DNA of 64,000 bases, taken from Clostridia bacterium. GTDB taxonomy: Bacteria; Bacillota; Clostridia; Christensenellales; Borkfalkiaceae. The notes below the pieces were generated by a model that did not search any database, had not been told where the DNA came from, and worked only from the letters and a program-made list of their open reading frames with translations. The stretch is taken from contig JAFTTJ010000001.1 of NCBI GenBank assembly GCA_017466825.1, positions 62,001-126,000 of the forward strand. Reading direction: 5' to 3'. Of this stretch, positions 24,145-32,406 are shown piece by piece; the first letter of the stretch is position 1; every line of letters begins with the position of its first letter. Position numbers and translations under genes: made by a program.

Positions 24145-26559
24145 TTATTTTTCGGGCTTTATAAACCCTTTTTGAGTGCCGTATTCGCCACCTATGCGCA
24201 TCGTGGTTTCGCTCTTTACCCAGCCGAGTTTTTCAAGGCATGAGTAAATCCTTTTAACCTCGGCGCGTGTAAGGCTCGAACTGTCGCTTTTCTGCATGCA
24301 CTCGGTCCATATTTCGATTGCGCTGACTTTCGTCCTTTCTGTGCCTGTTTGTGGCGCGTGGAAGGTTTCCGTTGTGTTGTAGTATTGCGCTCTCTCGTAT
24401 TTGGTCTTTTTATCCCATCCGTCCGGGAGCGGTATTTCAAGGTATCGCTGAATGAGTCCCATGTAGGGGTCTTCGCTGGTGTGCATATCCTGTTCTTTCT
24501 TGGCGGCGGCTTGCTCGTCGTCCGTCAAAGCCATTATGTTTTCGCCTGCTCTATAAATCTCTAAAGCCTCGGCCCATATTTGATGGACTTCGTCAAGCGT
24601 TAAGTCGTCCCACACGGTTTTCTTCCTTTTGGTTTCGTCGGTGTCCACTACCCAGTATCGGCGGTTCCCCGTGTCGTCTTCGAGGAAGGTGGACTCGTTC
24701 GTAGTTCCTATAAAAATCGTATGTCGCTTACTCGTCGTGACGTTTCGCGCGTACGCTTTTCTGTAGGTGTCTTCTTGCTTGCTGATGTAGTTTTTTATGG
24801 CATCACGGTCGCCTTTCTTCAAGGCCGCAAGTTCGCCCATTTCCATTATCCACACGCCGTCCAGAGCTTCGTAGGACTCTTTCCCTCGGATGTCCGAAAG
24901 GGTGTTACTCCCCCATTTGTGTGCCAGTTGTTTGACGAGTAGGGTTTTCCCCACGCCTTGTCTTCCTACGATGGTGAGCATGTAGTCGAACTTGCATCCC
25001 GGGTTATAAACTCGGGCTATGGCTGCGACCAGCGTCTTCCTTGTAACAGCTCTCACGTAGGGCGTGTCTTTCGCCCCCAGATAGTCAATCAGCACGGTCT
25101 CCACTCTGGGCGTTCCGTCCCACGTTTGTTCTTCGATAAAATCTTTGACGGGGTGGAAGGCGCGCTCCTCAAAAATCAAAGCGAGCGCGTCTATTAGCTT
25201 GCCTTTCGCTTCGATGCCGTACACCGATTCTATGTAGTCACGTAGCCCTGCATCGTCTGTGTCTGTCCATGTATTTGCGGTACTTTCACGCTTCCAAGGG
25301 AGCGAACCCTCCACTATATATCTGTCGCTGAAACGGTCCCGACCGCGTATCCCTTTAAGGTTCGGGTCGTTCTGAAGTATCAGCTTAAGGTTTGATATTG
25401 TTGGTTCATAGCCCCCGGCCTTATTCGTCTTGAGCTTTTTCAGCCATTCGTTGTCGTCGCCTGTTTGGAAGTCGTCGCCGAATTCTGCTTTTGCTTGGGC
25501 GATTTTTTCTTCGCCTATTGTTGCCCTGACGTTCTCGTCTTGCCCTACCAGCTCCATCATTTTCCCCCAGCTCGGGAGTTTATTGACAGGGGTATCCGCT
25601 TTTGCATCTATGTCGTCTTCCCCGAATAGATGGATTCTGACAAGGTCAAAAGCATTGCAAAGCTGACCGCTTGCTGGGTCGGTAGCGTGGTTGCTGTATG
25701 CGAATTTATCGTCATAAACCACAAGCCCCGCCGCCGTGCTACCGCCGTTGTAGGTGTATCGTCCCGGGGTGTTGCATTCCGTATAAATCTCTGGAAGGAA
25801 CGTCGCGATTGCATCTTGGATGGTGTAAGAACGGCAGAACGCCCCTATTAAACCGCTTTTTGCGAGCGGGTCTCCTTGCTTTTCCGCCGCCTTTTTTCGA
25901 AGTCCTTTACTGCGACTTGATTCTGGCCAGTTCGATGTGTCTTTCCAATCGGTGTATTTAGCGAGAACTTTGTCAGGGTCAAGGACGGGTGCATCGGCGT
26001 ACTCGAAGAAGTATTCCGCGTCTTTTGACGTGCTGGGCCAGTACATAAGTCGTGCCGGCTCATAGGTGGTATCGTCGAAGTAGTCGATGCCGATTTCGTT
26101 CGCTATCCATCGTGCGGTCGCTTCGTATTCGTCGGGAGTCACGTCTCTTGATAATGGTATCAAGAAGCGAAGTCTCGGGTGTTCGGGGTTGTGCTTATGC
26201 GTGGAATATGCCGCGATGGCATATGTTGTCAGCATAGCGGTGTCTTCCCATAAGTCGGGGGTTGCGAAGTCCGCGTCCAGCGTTATGATGCTACGCGCTT
26301 TTACGAACCCATTTTTACGTCGTCCCTCGGTTAATATTCCGCCCACAAAACCGCCCACGTCCTTTATTCGGTCTTGGTCGTTTTTGCCCATATTTCGGTA
26401 TTCTGCGGCCGTCTCATATGTTCTCGTGGTTTCGGATATCCTTTCGAGAAGTTCCGTCCACGTTACTGTCTTGTTTTTCCATTTGGTTTCTTGGCGATTT
26501 CGCCCTATTGCTATATGCAGTTCGAGCTTTGCGCCGTGTTTTAATCTGATTTCGCCCAT
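24145..26559 (-). CDS. VirE-family primase-helicase
   Basis: 804 residues. The N-terminal part has a PrimPol-like acidic motif SIITLDADF (about residues 90-98) and RLRFLIPLSRD. The C-terminal half is a VirE-type superfamily 3-like ATPase with Walker A VGRQGVGKTLL near residue 535, followed by EALDGVWIMEMGEL and FIGTTNES. It would make primers and unwind DNA at the phage origin. Gene order with DNA polymerase, VRR-NUC and SNF2 helicase is the conserved replication block of Bacillota siphophages. Confidence 0.9.
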   Translation of the reverse strand: MGEIRLKHGAKLELHIAIGRNRQETKWKNKTVTWTELLERISETTRTYETAAEYRNMGKNDQDRIKDVGGFVGGILTEGRRKNGFVKARSIITLDADFATPDLWEDTAMLTTYAIAAYSTHKHNPEHPRLRFLIPLSRDVTPDEYEATARWIANEIGIDYFDDTTYEPARLMYWPSTSKDAEYFFEYADAPVLDPDKVLAKYTDWKDTSNWPESSRSKGLRKKAAEKQGDPLAKSGLIGAFCRSYTIQDAIATFLPEIYTECNTPGRYTYNGGSTAAGLVVYDDKFAYSNHATDPASGQLCNAFDLVRIHLFGEDDIDAKADTPVNKLPSWGKMMELVGQDENVRATIGEEKIAQAKAEFGDDFQTGDDNEWLKKLKTNKAGGYEPTISNLKLILQNDPNLKGIRGRDRFSDRYIVEGSLPWKRESTANTWTDTDDAGLRDYIESVYGIEAKGKLIDALALIFEERAFHPVKDFIEEQTWDGTPRVETVLIDYLGAKDTPYVRAVTRKTLVAAIARVYNPGCKFDYMLTIVGRQGVGKTLLVKQLAHKWGSNTLSDIRGKESYEALDGVWIMEMGELAALKKGDRDAIKNYISKQEDTYRKAYARNVTTSKRHTIFIGTTNESTFLEDDTGNRRYWVVDTDETKRKKTVWDDLTLDEVHQIWAEALEIYRAGENIMALTDDEQAAAKKEQDMHTSEDPYMGLIQRYLEIPLPDGWDKKTKYERAQYYNTTETFHAPQTGTERTKVSAIEIWTECMQKSDSSSLTRAEVKRIYSCLEKLGWVKSETTMRIGGEYGTQKGFIKPEK

Positions 26560-26613
26560 TGCTTAAATCTCCGCGCCTTTCGTTTTCGTGGGGTACTTCC
26601 ACCCCGGTGGGTT

Positions 26614-26631
26614 GCGCCCCTTTCGGGGCGC
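26614..26631 (-). other. GAAA-loop hairpin downstream of variable repeat 2
   Basis: Same 7-bp stem and four-base loop as at 3694-3711, again starting 10 bases past the target gene's stop codon. Together with flanks, 26613-26643 is identical to 3693-3723 over 31 bp, although the neighbouring genes differ. This supports a shared retrohoming element travelling with each variable repeat. Confidence 0.75.
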
Positions 26632-26640
26632 GATTTTTGA

Positions 26641-27279
26641 TTATTTGATGCTGAAAATACAAGCCGGGGCGACGCCGTTCGCGTAGTCCGCATGGTAGTT
26701 GGTGACATGCCCTGAAGGGGTGACAATGCGCACGCTGTACGCGCTCGAAGTGTCACACGACCACGGGGTGCAAGTCCACGCCCAGTCGTCGTATCTCGGT
26801 ACGTATTTTCTGTACTTTCTGAAAAGGTCGCAAGACAGAAGGCCCACTTTATCGGTGCATTTGCCGTAGGCGGTATCGCCGTTGTCTGCGATTAAGTCGG
26901 ACTCAAAGAGCAGAAGGTCGTCGCTGTTCAAAAGTGCGAGGAATTTGCTATTCAATGTCTTTCTGATACTCGATTTTGCCCAGTTGTTGCAGTTGTCTTT
27001 ATCGAAGGCTATTTCCTTTTTCCACAGCTTTGCGGTTACGCATAAAACGCCGCCCTGTTCTTCGCCAAGCCTTACGAACTCTATCCCTTTGTAGGTGAAA
27101 TGCTCGCCGTCTTTGATTGTCGTAAAATCCGGCTTTTCGTTTTGGTTCTCTTTTTCGTAGGCATCTGCCACTTGGTTGAGCGCGATTGCAACGGCGCGCA
27201 TCGCGCTGATGCATTCTTTGGGTTTAATGTTTTGTTCCTTGCAGATTGCTTGGAACTGCTCCGTTATGGTTTTTTGCAT
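26641..27279 (-). CDS. second DGR target: small DUF6273/CLec-like variable protein
   Basis: 212 residues. Helical N-terminus (MQKTITEQFQAICKEQ, ISAMRAVAIALNQVADAY), then a DUF6273-like domain (CNNWAKSSIRKTLNSKF, VGLLSCDLFRKYRKYV) ending GVAPACIFSIK. The last ~32 residues are variable repeat 2, diversified from the same template 23 kb away. No signal peptide or membrane span. It sits between DNA polymerase and primase genes rather than with the tail genes, so its ligand is probably not a cell-surface receptor, unless it is carried in the virion. Function unknown. Confidence 0.88.
   Translation of the reverse strand: MQKTITEQFQAICKEQNIKPKECISAMRAVAIALNQVADAYEKENQNEKPDFTTIKDGEHFTYKGIEFVRLGEEQGGVLCVTAKLWKKEIAFDKDNCNNWAKSSIRKTLNSKFLALLNSDDLLLFESDLIADNGDTAYGKCTDKVGLLSCDLFRKYRKYVPRYDDWAWTCTPWSCDTSSAYSVRIVTPSGHVTNYHADYANGVAPACIFSIK
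26659..26755 (-). repeat. DGR variable repeat 2 (VR2)
   Basis: About 97 bp aligning with the template repeat at an offset of 23,524. Fourteen differences counted by eye, all at template adenines. The GC-rich end beside the stop codon carries the same ATTG to CTTG difference as VR1, marking it as a true IMH. Similarity stops abruptly at 26755, upstream of which the gene is unrelated in DNA sequence. Confidence 0.93.
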
Positions 27280-27290
27280 ATTGGTTCTCC

Positions 27291-29288
27291 TTAATCTTTT
27301 TTATAGTATTCGGTTAGATAGCCGTCTGCCGTAAGCGGTAGCCCGTCTATCCAGTCAAGGTCTTTTAGTGCCATAATCCCACGGATTTTCGTCAGGTCTT
27401 CTTCCGCAGTTTCACAGGAAACCTCTATTATTACTTCGTCGTGAACGTGGAACTTCGGGCGGTATCCACACTTACTCAATCGCACCATCGCCGCGCCGAG
27501 ACAGTCTCGTGCGACCGCTTGCGTGATGTTTTCGGTAAGTTTCCCACCATAGGTGTCCACTTCTTCCCATTTCTGGGTGGTTTGGTTTTGCCCTTTGTAT
27601 TTGATGTTTGTGCGCATCCCGAACTTTACCAGTCGAGCGTCTTGGTACGTCAATGACCGCCCGCTCGGAAGTTTAACGAATAAATGCGGCCCGACCATTT
27701 GAAAGGTTATTCCCTTTTGGATGATGACTGCTATGCCGGGGTGCGCTATTGCTTTTTTCGCTGCCGTTTCGCATGTTCTCCACAATGCGGTTATGCTCTC
27801 GTTTGCGGCACGCCACCTGTCGACTATGCTTTGCATTTCGTCGTCGGTCAGTCCCATAGCTTCTCCGCCCATTTTCTTCATCGCCCCTACCGAGCCTTGG
27901 TACCCCAGCGCGAGTTCTGCGATTTTTCCTTTTTTGCGCAGGTCGCTCCCTTTGGTTATCTGTTCGATCGGGACGTTGAACATCTGACTCGCGCTGGCCT
28001 CGTAGATTTTTCCGTGTGTTTTGAACACGTCGATTCTCCATTCTTCTCCTGCAAGCCACGCGATTACTCTCGCCTCAATTGCTGAATAATCGGCTACGGC
28101 GAAGGTGTTTCCCTCGTCTGCTATGAATGCGGTTCTTACCAGTTGACTGAATACGTCCATGGGCGAGTCATATAAAAGTTCGAGCATTTCGAAGTCGTTT
28201 TCTTTGACGAGCCGATGCGCAAGGTCAAGGTCTTTTAGCTTGTTTTGCGGTAGGTTCTGAAGTTGTACGATTCTTCCTGCCCACCGTCCTGTTCGATTCG
28301 CACCGTAGAACTGTAGCATTCCGCGTACTCGGTTGTCGCTACACAACGCCCTTTCCATCGCTGAATATTTGGTTACGCTGGTTTTCCCCAGTTCTTGCCT
28401 TATTTTTAGGAATTCGACCACTTCTGGCTTTTTTCCGTTCAACTCTTTTATTAAGGCTTTTACCGCGTCTTTGTCTATGCTCTCGGGGTCAAGCCCTTTA
28501 CTTTTCAACCATCGCCGTATTTGTGGAAAGCTCGAAGGGTTTTCTACTCCGCTGATTTCTCGTGCGCGGTCTTCCAACTCTTGCGAGTGATTTTCCGAAT
28601 AGGCGATAATGTTGCGGACGAGTTCCGTGTCAATCAGCACCCCGTCTTCGTTCATGCACTGGTCGAGACACCAGAGTTCGTGTTCGTCGGCGGTTATGCG
28701 TGGGAACTGTTCCATTTTTTTGAATATTACGCGCTCGGTCACTACGTCTTGTCGGTTGTATTCCTTATAAAGCGACCATTTTTCGGGTTCGTGGTGTGGA
28801 AGGTTGCGCCGTCTCCCACCGTTTGTTTTAGTGGGTGCGCATGGCTTTGCGAAATACTGAACCAGCCGTTTGCCGATTGCCATTTTCTTGTCGTCTTCTT
28901 CCAGCCCGAGAACTTCGCCGACCGCAGCAAGGCTGCGGGGCAATCCGAGCGTTGCGGCTCGGACTGCTGTGCAGTACCATTGCGCCGGGTGCATGTAAAA
29001 GCCCAGCCATTTGGTCAGACACGTTCTCTCGAAGTTCGCGTTATGCGCTATTTTAATTACAGCGTTGTTCTGCATGTCGAATAGCACGTCTTCCGGGAGT
29101 TTTTCTCCCTGCGCGAAATCTACGACCGTGACCGGGTCGTCGTCATAGGCGTACCCGAAGAGCTGAACTTCAAAGGTGGGGTCTTCTACGTATCTGTAAA
29201 CTCCGCACTCTTTTAAGTCCGCCTCCGAGTACGTTTCTATGTCGACGAACAGAAGGCGTTTTTTAATCGAGGTAGTCGTCATCGTCAT
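27291..29288 (-). CDS. phage DNA polymerase, family A
   Basis: About 665 residues. 3'-5' exonuclease motifs VDIETYS, AHNANFE and RQDVVTE; polymerase motif A ADYSAIEARVIAWLAG, motif B RKKGKIAELALGYQG and motif C HVHDEV. Synthesises phage DNA. The start is placed at 29288, where it overlaps the DUF2815 gene end; an earlier ATG at 29357 would overlap by 95 bases. No 5'-nuclease domain, as usual for phage versions. Confidence 0.94.
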   Translation of the reverse strand: MTMTTTSIKKRLLFVDIETYSEADLKECGVYRYVEDPTFEVQLFGYAYDDDPVTVVDFAQGEKLPEDVLFDMQNNAVIKIAHNANFERTCLTKWLGFYMHPAQWYCTAVRAATLGLPRSLAAVGEVLGLEEDDKKMAIGKRLVQYFAKPCAPTKTNGGRRRNLPHHEPEKWSLYKEYNRQDVVTERVIFKKMEQFPRITADEHELWCLDQCMNEDGVLIDTELVRNIIAYSENHSQELEDRAREISGVENPSSFPQIRRWLKSKGLDPESIDKDAVKALIKELNGKKPEVVEFLKIRQELGKTSVTKYSAMERALCSDNRVRGMLQFYGANRTGRWAGRIVQLQNLPQNKLKDLDLAHRLVKENDFEMLELLYDSPMDVFSQLVRTAFIADEGNTFAVADYSAIEARVIAWLAGEEWRIDVFKTHGKIYEASASQMFNVPIEQITKGSDLRKKGKIAELALGYQGSVGAMKKMGGEAMGLTDDEMQSIVDRWRAANESITALWRTCETAAKKAIAHPGIAVIIQKGITFQMVGPHLFVKLPSGRSLTYQDARLVKFGMRTNIKYKGQNQTTQKWEEVDTYGGKLTENITQAVARDCLGAAMVRLSKCGYRPKFHVHDEVIIEVSCETAEEDLTKIRGIMALKDLDWIDGLPLTADGYLTEYYKKD

Positions 29289-29838
29289 CGAAGTTTTCGC
29301 CGAACCCGTCGCCGAAGTCTTCTTCTGCCGTGCTACCGCCTGCGAGCGATTCGCCATCTTTGAGTTTTTGGACGTTGTTCAAGCCTGCAGCCACGCCCTT
29401 GTTTCCTTTCGCATCGAAGGGGAAGAAATTGACCGAAACTCTACCGTAGCATCCGCTGTATACTGCGGTTTCGTCGAGAATTTCTTGACAGTGGCTATCC
29501 ACGATTTGGGGCTTTTGCTTACTCGAACAGTTGAAGAAGTAGTGTCCTGCGTATGCCTCGTCGTCGGGCCTCTCGTCGTCGCCATCGCGGAGCGGGGTCT
29601 TCAAGTTTGCGGGCATTTTGCCGTTCCATTTCTCGGTTTTACCCTTTTCTTTTGCCGCATCGACCGCCGCCTTAATCGCGGAAAGGGTCGCTTTGTCGCT
29701 TTTGGGAATAAGTACCGCCATGCTGTACTTTTTCTCGCTGTCTTCGTCTACCGCTTCGGGCTTGAAGATGTGAACGTAAGAAAATCTTACGAGTCCGGTT
29801 ACTACCTTGGTGCTGTTAGTTTTGTTTTCGTTTGCCAT
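29263..29838 (-). CDS. DUF2815 single-strand-binding-like protein
   Basis: 191 residues from MANENKTNSTKVV (start at 29838 after AAGGAGG). Resembles DUF2815 proteins that lie beside DUF2800 and phage polymerase and act as ssDNA-binding or recombination accessory proteins. KKYSMAVLIPKSDK, PLRDGDDERPDDEAYAGHYF and YSGCYGRVSVNFFPF are typical. The acidic C-terminus EDFGDGFGENFD followed by a run of Asp is like an SSB tail. It is shared with the DUF2800 C-terminal protein. Confidence 0.88.
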   Translation of the reverse strand: MANENKTNSTKVVTGLVRFSYVHIFKPEAVDEDSEKKYSMAVLIPKSDKATLSAIKAAVDAAKEKGKTEKWNGKMPANLKTPLRDGDDERPDDEAYAGHYFFNCSSKQKPQIVDSHCQEILDETAVYSGCYGRVSVNFFPFDAKGNKGVAAGLNNVQKLKDGESLAGGSTAEEDFGDGFGENFDDDDDYLD

Positions 29839-30235
29839 AATTTTTGGCCTCCTTAAAATTAAAAATTTTGTATTTTCTCGCACAGTTTTCTCGGTGCGAA
29901 ACGAGTTCAAGATTTGACTGGCGGTTGTTCCGCTTGTCTCTATTCAAGTGGTCTATTGACAGATGCAATTCTCGAAGTGTTCCGTTATTTTCGGGTATCC
30001 TCGTTCCGTTGCAATCGCCGAATAGTTCCACCACTTTGATGTGGGTAAATGCTCGGACTTGTTTTCCGTCTACCCACAGGCTTACGCGGTAGTATCCTGA
30101 CGAGTTAGGTTCTTGCTTGAGAACCTTTTCGGTCCGTTCTGAATACCACCGCCCCATGTTGCTGACGTAGTAGCCTTGGTAGGCTTCCACCCATTGTTCG
30201 TGCGGTAGGTTTCTGACTTTGACGGGGGCTTTCAT
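29816..30235 (-). CDS. HNH homing endonuclease (NUMOD4 type)
   Basis: 139 residues. NUMOD4-like N-terminus (EQWVEAYQGYYVSNMGRWYS), then HNH motif HLSIDHLNRDKRNNRQSNLE. A free-standing homing endonuclease inserted between the DUF2800 and DUF2815 genes, which are normally adjacent. A run of nine G (30240-30248) lies 4 bases upstream of the start, in the place of a normal ribosome binding site, so expression may depend on run length. Confidence 0.88.
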   Translation of the reverse strand: MKAPVKVRNLPHEQWVEAYQGYYVSNMGRWYSERTEKVLKQEPNSSGYYRVSLWVDGKQVRAFTHIKVVELFGDCNGTRIPENNGTLRELHLSIDHLNRDKRNNRQSNLELVSHRENCARKYKIFNFKEAKNYGKRKQN

Positions 30236-30249
30236 GATTCCCCCCCCCT

Positions 30250-30693
30250 TTAGTCGAAGTTCTCGCCGAACCCGTCCCCGAAGTCTTCCGCCGCATCCGT
30301 TTTATACGGTTCTCTGGGGTCGTCTTCGGGTACAAGCGCGGGCGCGCCTTTCGGTTTCTCTACGTAGTCTCCTACTATTTGGGCGAACTTCTTCTTCGTC
30401 ACTAACGATTCGAGTTTTGTTAAAGCGAGAAGTTTTCGTTCGTAGAGCAGGGCTTCGTTGTATCCTGCGGCTACGAGTGCTTTAACGGCTGCATCCTCGT
30501 CGGTGATTCTTCGCTTGGTCTTTCCCTCTACGAGTTTGTATCCGGGGATTTCGGTGCCGTTCAGGGCTTGCTTAAGCGCGTATTCCTGCACTTTGGTCGC
30601 CCAGTCTATGAATTCGTCCAACACCGGCAAAAGCGCGGCGATTTCGGTAGGGTCGAGAAGGTCAGGGTCTCGGAGCATATCTTTGTTTATCAT
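30250..30693 (-). CDS. DUF2800 C-terminal part, separate gene
   Basis: 147 residues from MINKDMLRDPDLLDPTEIAA. Helical LLPVLDEFIDWATKVQEYAL, GYKLVEGKTKRRITDEDAA and GAPALVPEDDPRE match the C-terminal half of ~390-residue DUF2800 proteins. Here it has its own start, overlapping (ATGA) a small membrane ORF that separates it from the nuclease half. Its acidic C-terminus EDFGDGFGENFD repeats that of the DUF2815 protein, and the DNA is nearly identical there (30255-30288 and 29289-29322). Confidence 0.8.
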   Translation of the reverse strand: MINKDMLRDPDLLDPTEIAALLPVLDEFIDWATKVQEYALKQALNGTEIPGYKLVEGKTKRRITDEDAAVKALVAAGYNEALLYERKLLALTKLESLVTKKKFAQIVGDYVEKPKGAPALVPEDDPREPYKTDAAEDFGDGFGENFD

Positions 30694-30842
30694 CTGCGGT
30701 TCCCTCCCTTTCTCTTGTACATCCAGCTCTCTCCGTACTTGGCGAGTTTCTTCTCTGCTTTGCACAGAAGAACCATCAGGATGATAATGCTTGCGACTGC
30801 CACGGGCAGTATCGCGATGTTTGCTATCAATAAGTAATCCAT
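30690..30842 (-). CDS. 50-residue membrane protein inserted in DUF2800
   Basis: Starts MDYLLIANIAILPVAVAS, with one hydrophobic span (about residues 4-27), then a basic tail ending YKRKGGNRR. It has its own GGAGG-like site upstream and overlaps the next start as ATGA. It lies exactly between the two halves of DUF2800. Could be a small phage membrane protein of unknown function; no homologue recognised. Confidence 0.6.
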   Translation of the reverse strand: MDYLLIANIAILPVAVASIIILMVLLCKAEKKLAKYGESWMYKRKGGNRR

Positions 30843-30858
30843 TTTTTTTATACCTCCG

Positions 30859-31614
30859 TTAAAATGGTATCAAAATGTCGGCGATTCTACCGAGTATGCT
30901 GTTGGCTCTTGCCTTGCATACGGCTTTGGCTTTGCAGAACTTGCAATGCTTACCCGCCGCATATTCTCTTGTGTTGTTGTAGGCGACTTTCGCCTTGGGT
31001 TTCAGCTCTTTTTCCGCCCATTCGAGTAATTCTTCAACCGTCAACGTTTCGCTGCTGACGTTGTTAATTCTCGGCTGGACGATGTGCATGGTTACGGTTT
31101 TCAGATTGTCGTAAATTAAGGCGAATTCTTGAAGAAAGCCCAGCGCGTAGTCTCTCATTTGCGAGTTGTTCTTTGCGCTAACTTTGACCCCTTTCCCGTA
31201 TTTGAAGTCGACGATGTGAAGGTCGTCCCCTCCTACTGCGCAGAAGTCAACCGTCCCGAACCCGTCAGGCACCCAGTCGTTAAACTGTACGCGCTGTTCT
31301 ACGTAGGCTCTGACGATGCGTCCTTGCAGTTGCATCCCGTCGATTATTTGTGAGCAGTAGTCCTCGTACTGCCCCGTGAACGCCCACATCTCTGCATCGG
31401 TTGTTTCTTCTGCGTATTCTGCGTTTCTTACGTTTTGCGGTGTGGGGTCAAGCCTTGCCCTCATTCGCGTTTCCGCTATCGCGTGGGCCTGTGTTCCCTC
31501 GCTGGCATATTCGCTACCCTCATCTTCGAAGTATTCTTCCAGAACTACGCTACCCGGGCAGTGCATCCACCGGTCGGAACCGCTCGCGCTTAACTTTGCG
31601 TGAATATCAGGCAT
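30859..31614 (-). CDS. DUF2800 nuclease half (Cas4/PD-(D/E)XK type)
   Basis: 251 residues. FGTVDFCAVGGDDLHIVDFKYGKG carries the D and DxK of the PD-(D/E)XK nuclease fold. WMHCPGS near the N-terminus and HCKFCKAKAVC near the end supply four Cys for a probable iron-sulfur cluster, as in Cas4/AddB nucleases. Probably recombination-related DNA end processing. The usual C-terminal half is missing from this ORF and is encoded 165 bases downstream. Confidence 0.88.
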   Translation of the reverse strand: MPDIHAKLSASGSDRWMHCPGSVVLEEYFEDEGSEYASEGTQAHAIAETRMRARLDPTPQNVRNAEYAEETTDAEMWAFTGQYEDYCSQIIDGMQLQGRIVRAYVEQRVQFNDWVPDGFGTVDFCAVGGDDLHIVDFKYGKGVKVSAKNNSQMRDYALGFLQEFALIYDNLKTVTMHIVQPRINNVSSETLTVEELLEWAEKELKPKAKVAYNNTREYAAGKHCKFCKAKAVCKARANSILGRIADILIPF

Positions 31615-32104
31615 CGAGTATCTCCTTTAATCCGTTAGCGAATGCGGCCGTTTTTTCTTCGGGGATGTCTGACAGCTTTTTCGCGCCGAACTTCTCGAGA
31701 AGTTTCTTGACGGGGTCCGATGTTCCTTTCTTTGTTTTCACGTCCGCGGCAAGTCCGCGCAATTCCTCGATGGAAACGATCGGGATTCTCTGGTCGGTAT
31801 TATCGGTCCAGTCTCCGCTTTCTTCAGCAGCTTTTAAGGCTTCCGCCTTTTCCGCATCCGTCCATTCTTCGTCTTTGCCCGCTACGCCGTCAGAAACAGG
31901 CTTATTTTCGCCGTCGGGCTTTTTCTTGAGTTCTTCTTCGGCTTTCTTCTTGCCGTTGCTTACGCTCGCGTTTTTAGGTGTTTTTTCGTGCGTAGCCTGC
32001 GAGTCTGCCACCTTGATGGTCATTTCCTTGGTCAGCGCATCCGCGAGCCTGTTCAGGGTTTCGTGCGTTCTTTCGTCGAGCGCAATTACTACTTTGATTT
32101 CCAT
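31607..32104 (-). CDS. phage protein with Rrp5-like C-terminal helix-turn domain
   Basis: 165 residues. N-terminal helix (VVIALDERTHETLNRLADAL), a long low-complexity charged middle (GKKKAEEELKKKPDGEN), and a C-terminal domain (VKKLLEKFGAKKLSDIPEE) found in many phage proteins loosely annotated Rrp5-like. It lies directly upstream of the nuclease half of DUF2800 with an 8-base overlap. Function unknown. Confidence 0.65.
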   Translation of the reverse strand: MEIKVVIALDERTHETLNRLADALTKEMTIKVADSQATHEKTPKNASVSNGKKKAEEELKKKPDGENKPVSDGVAGKDEEWTDAEKAEALKAAEESGDWTDNTDQRIPIVSIEELRGLAADVKTKKGTSDPVKKLLEKFGAKKLSDIPEEKTAAFANGLKEILDA

Positions 32105-32164
32105 GATGTTTTTTTTACCTCCGATTTGTTATTTTTTTGGTTCATGGTTCTTTTTGGGTTCGGG

Positions 32165-32257
32165 TTATCTCTGCTCGGTATATCCGCATTCAGAGCATTC
32201 CCATTCGCCGGTTTCTTGGTTGAAGTCCATTTCTTCGTCGCAACAGGGACACGTCAT
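32165..32257 (-). CDS. 30-residue zinc-ribbon microprotein
   Basis: MTCPCCDEEMDFN at the start and WECSECGYTEQR at the end: two Cys pairs (CPCC and CSEC) spaced like a zinc ribbon. AAAGGAGGTG lies 10 bases upstream. The start overlaps the stop of the preceding microprotein as ATGA, so translation is probably coupled. Typical of small zinc-ribbon proteins in phage early operons; function unknown. Confidence 0.65.
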   Translation of the reverse strand: MTCPCCDEEMDFNQETGEWECSECGYTEQR

Positions 32258-32352
32258 AAATCTGCACCTCCTTTCAGTAGTTCGTCGAGTAGCCATTCGA
32301 AGAAAGCGTCCGTCTTCTCGGCCTCTACCGTATTTTTCGTGGTTTCGTCCAT
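32254..32352 (-). CDS. 32-residue acidic microprotein
   Basis: MDETTKNTVEAEKTDAFFEW then LLDELLKGGADL. The ribosome site AGGAGGTGATACA is close to a perfect anti-16S match, 4 bases plus spacer from ATG, which argues for real translation. Coupled by ATGA overlap to the zinc-ribbon microprotein. No domain recognised. Confidence 0.55.
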   Translation of the reverse strand: MDETTKNTVEAEKTDAFFEWLLDELLKGGADL

Positions 32353-32406
32353 TGTATCACCTCCTTGTGTTTGGTTGGTATTTGAAACCATAACTTGCAA
32401 AAAAAT

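Noticed and set aside
32353..32406. Fourth repressor operator (TTGGTATTTGAAACC)
   Set aside because: Too many differences from the three switch sites and no promoter boxes around it; noted only in passing.
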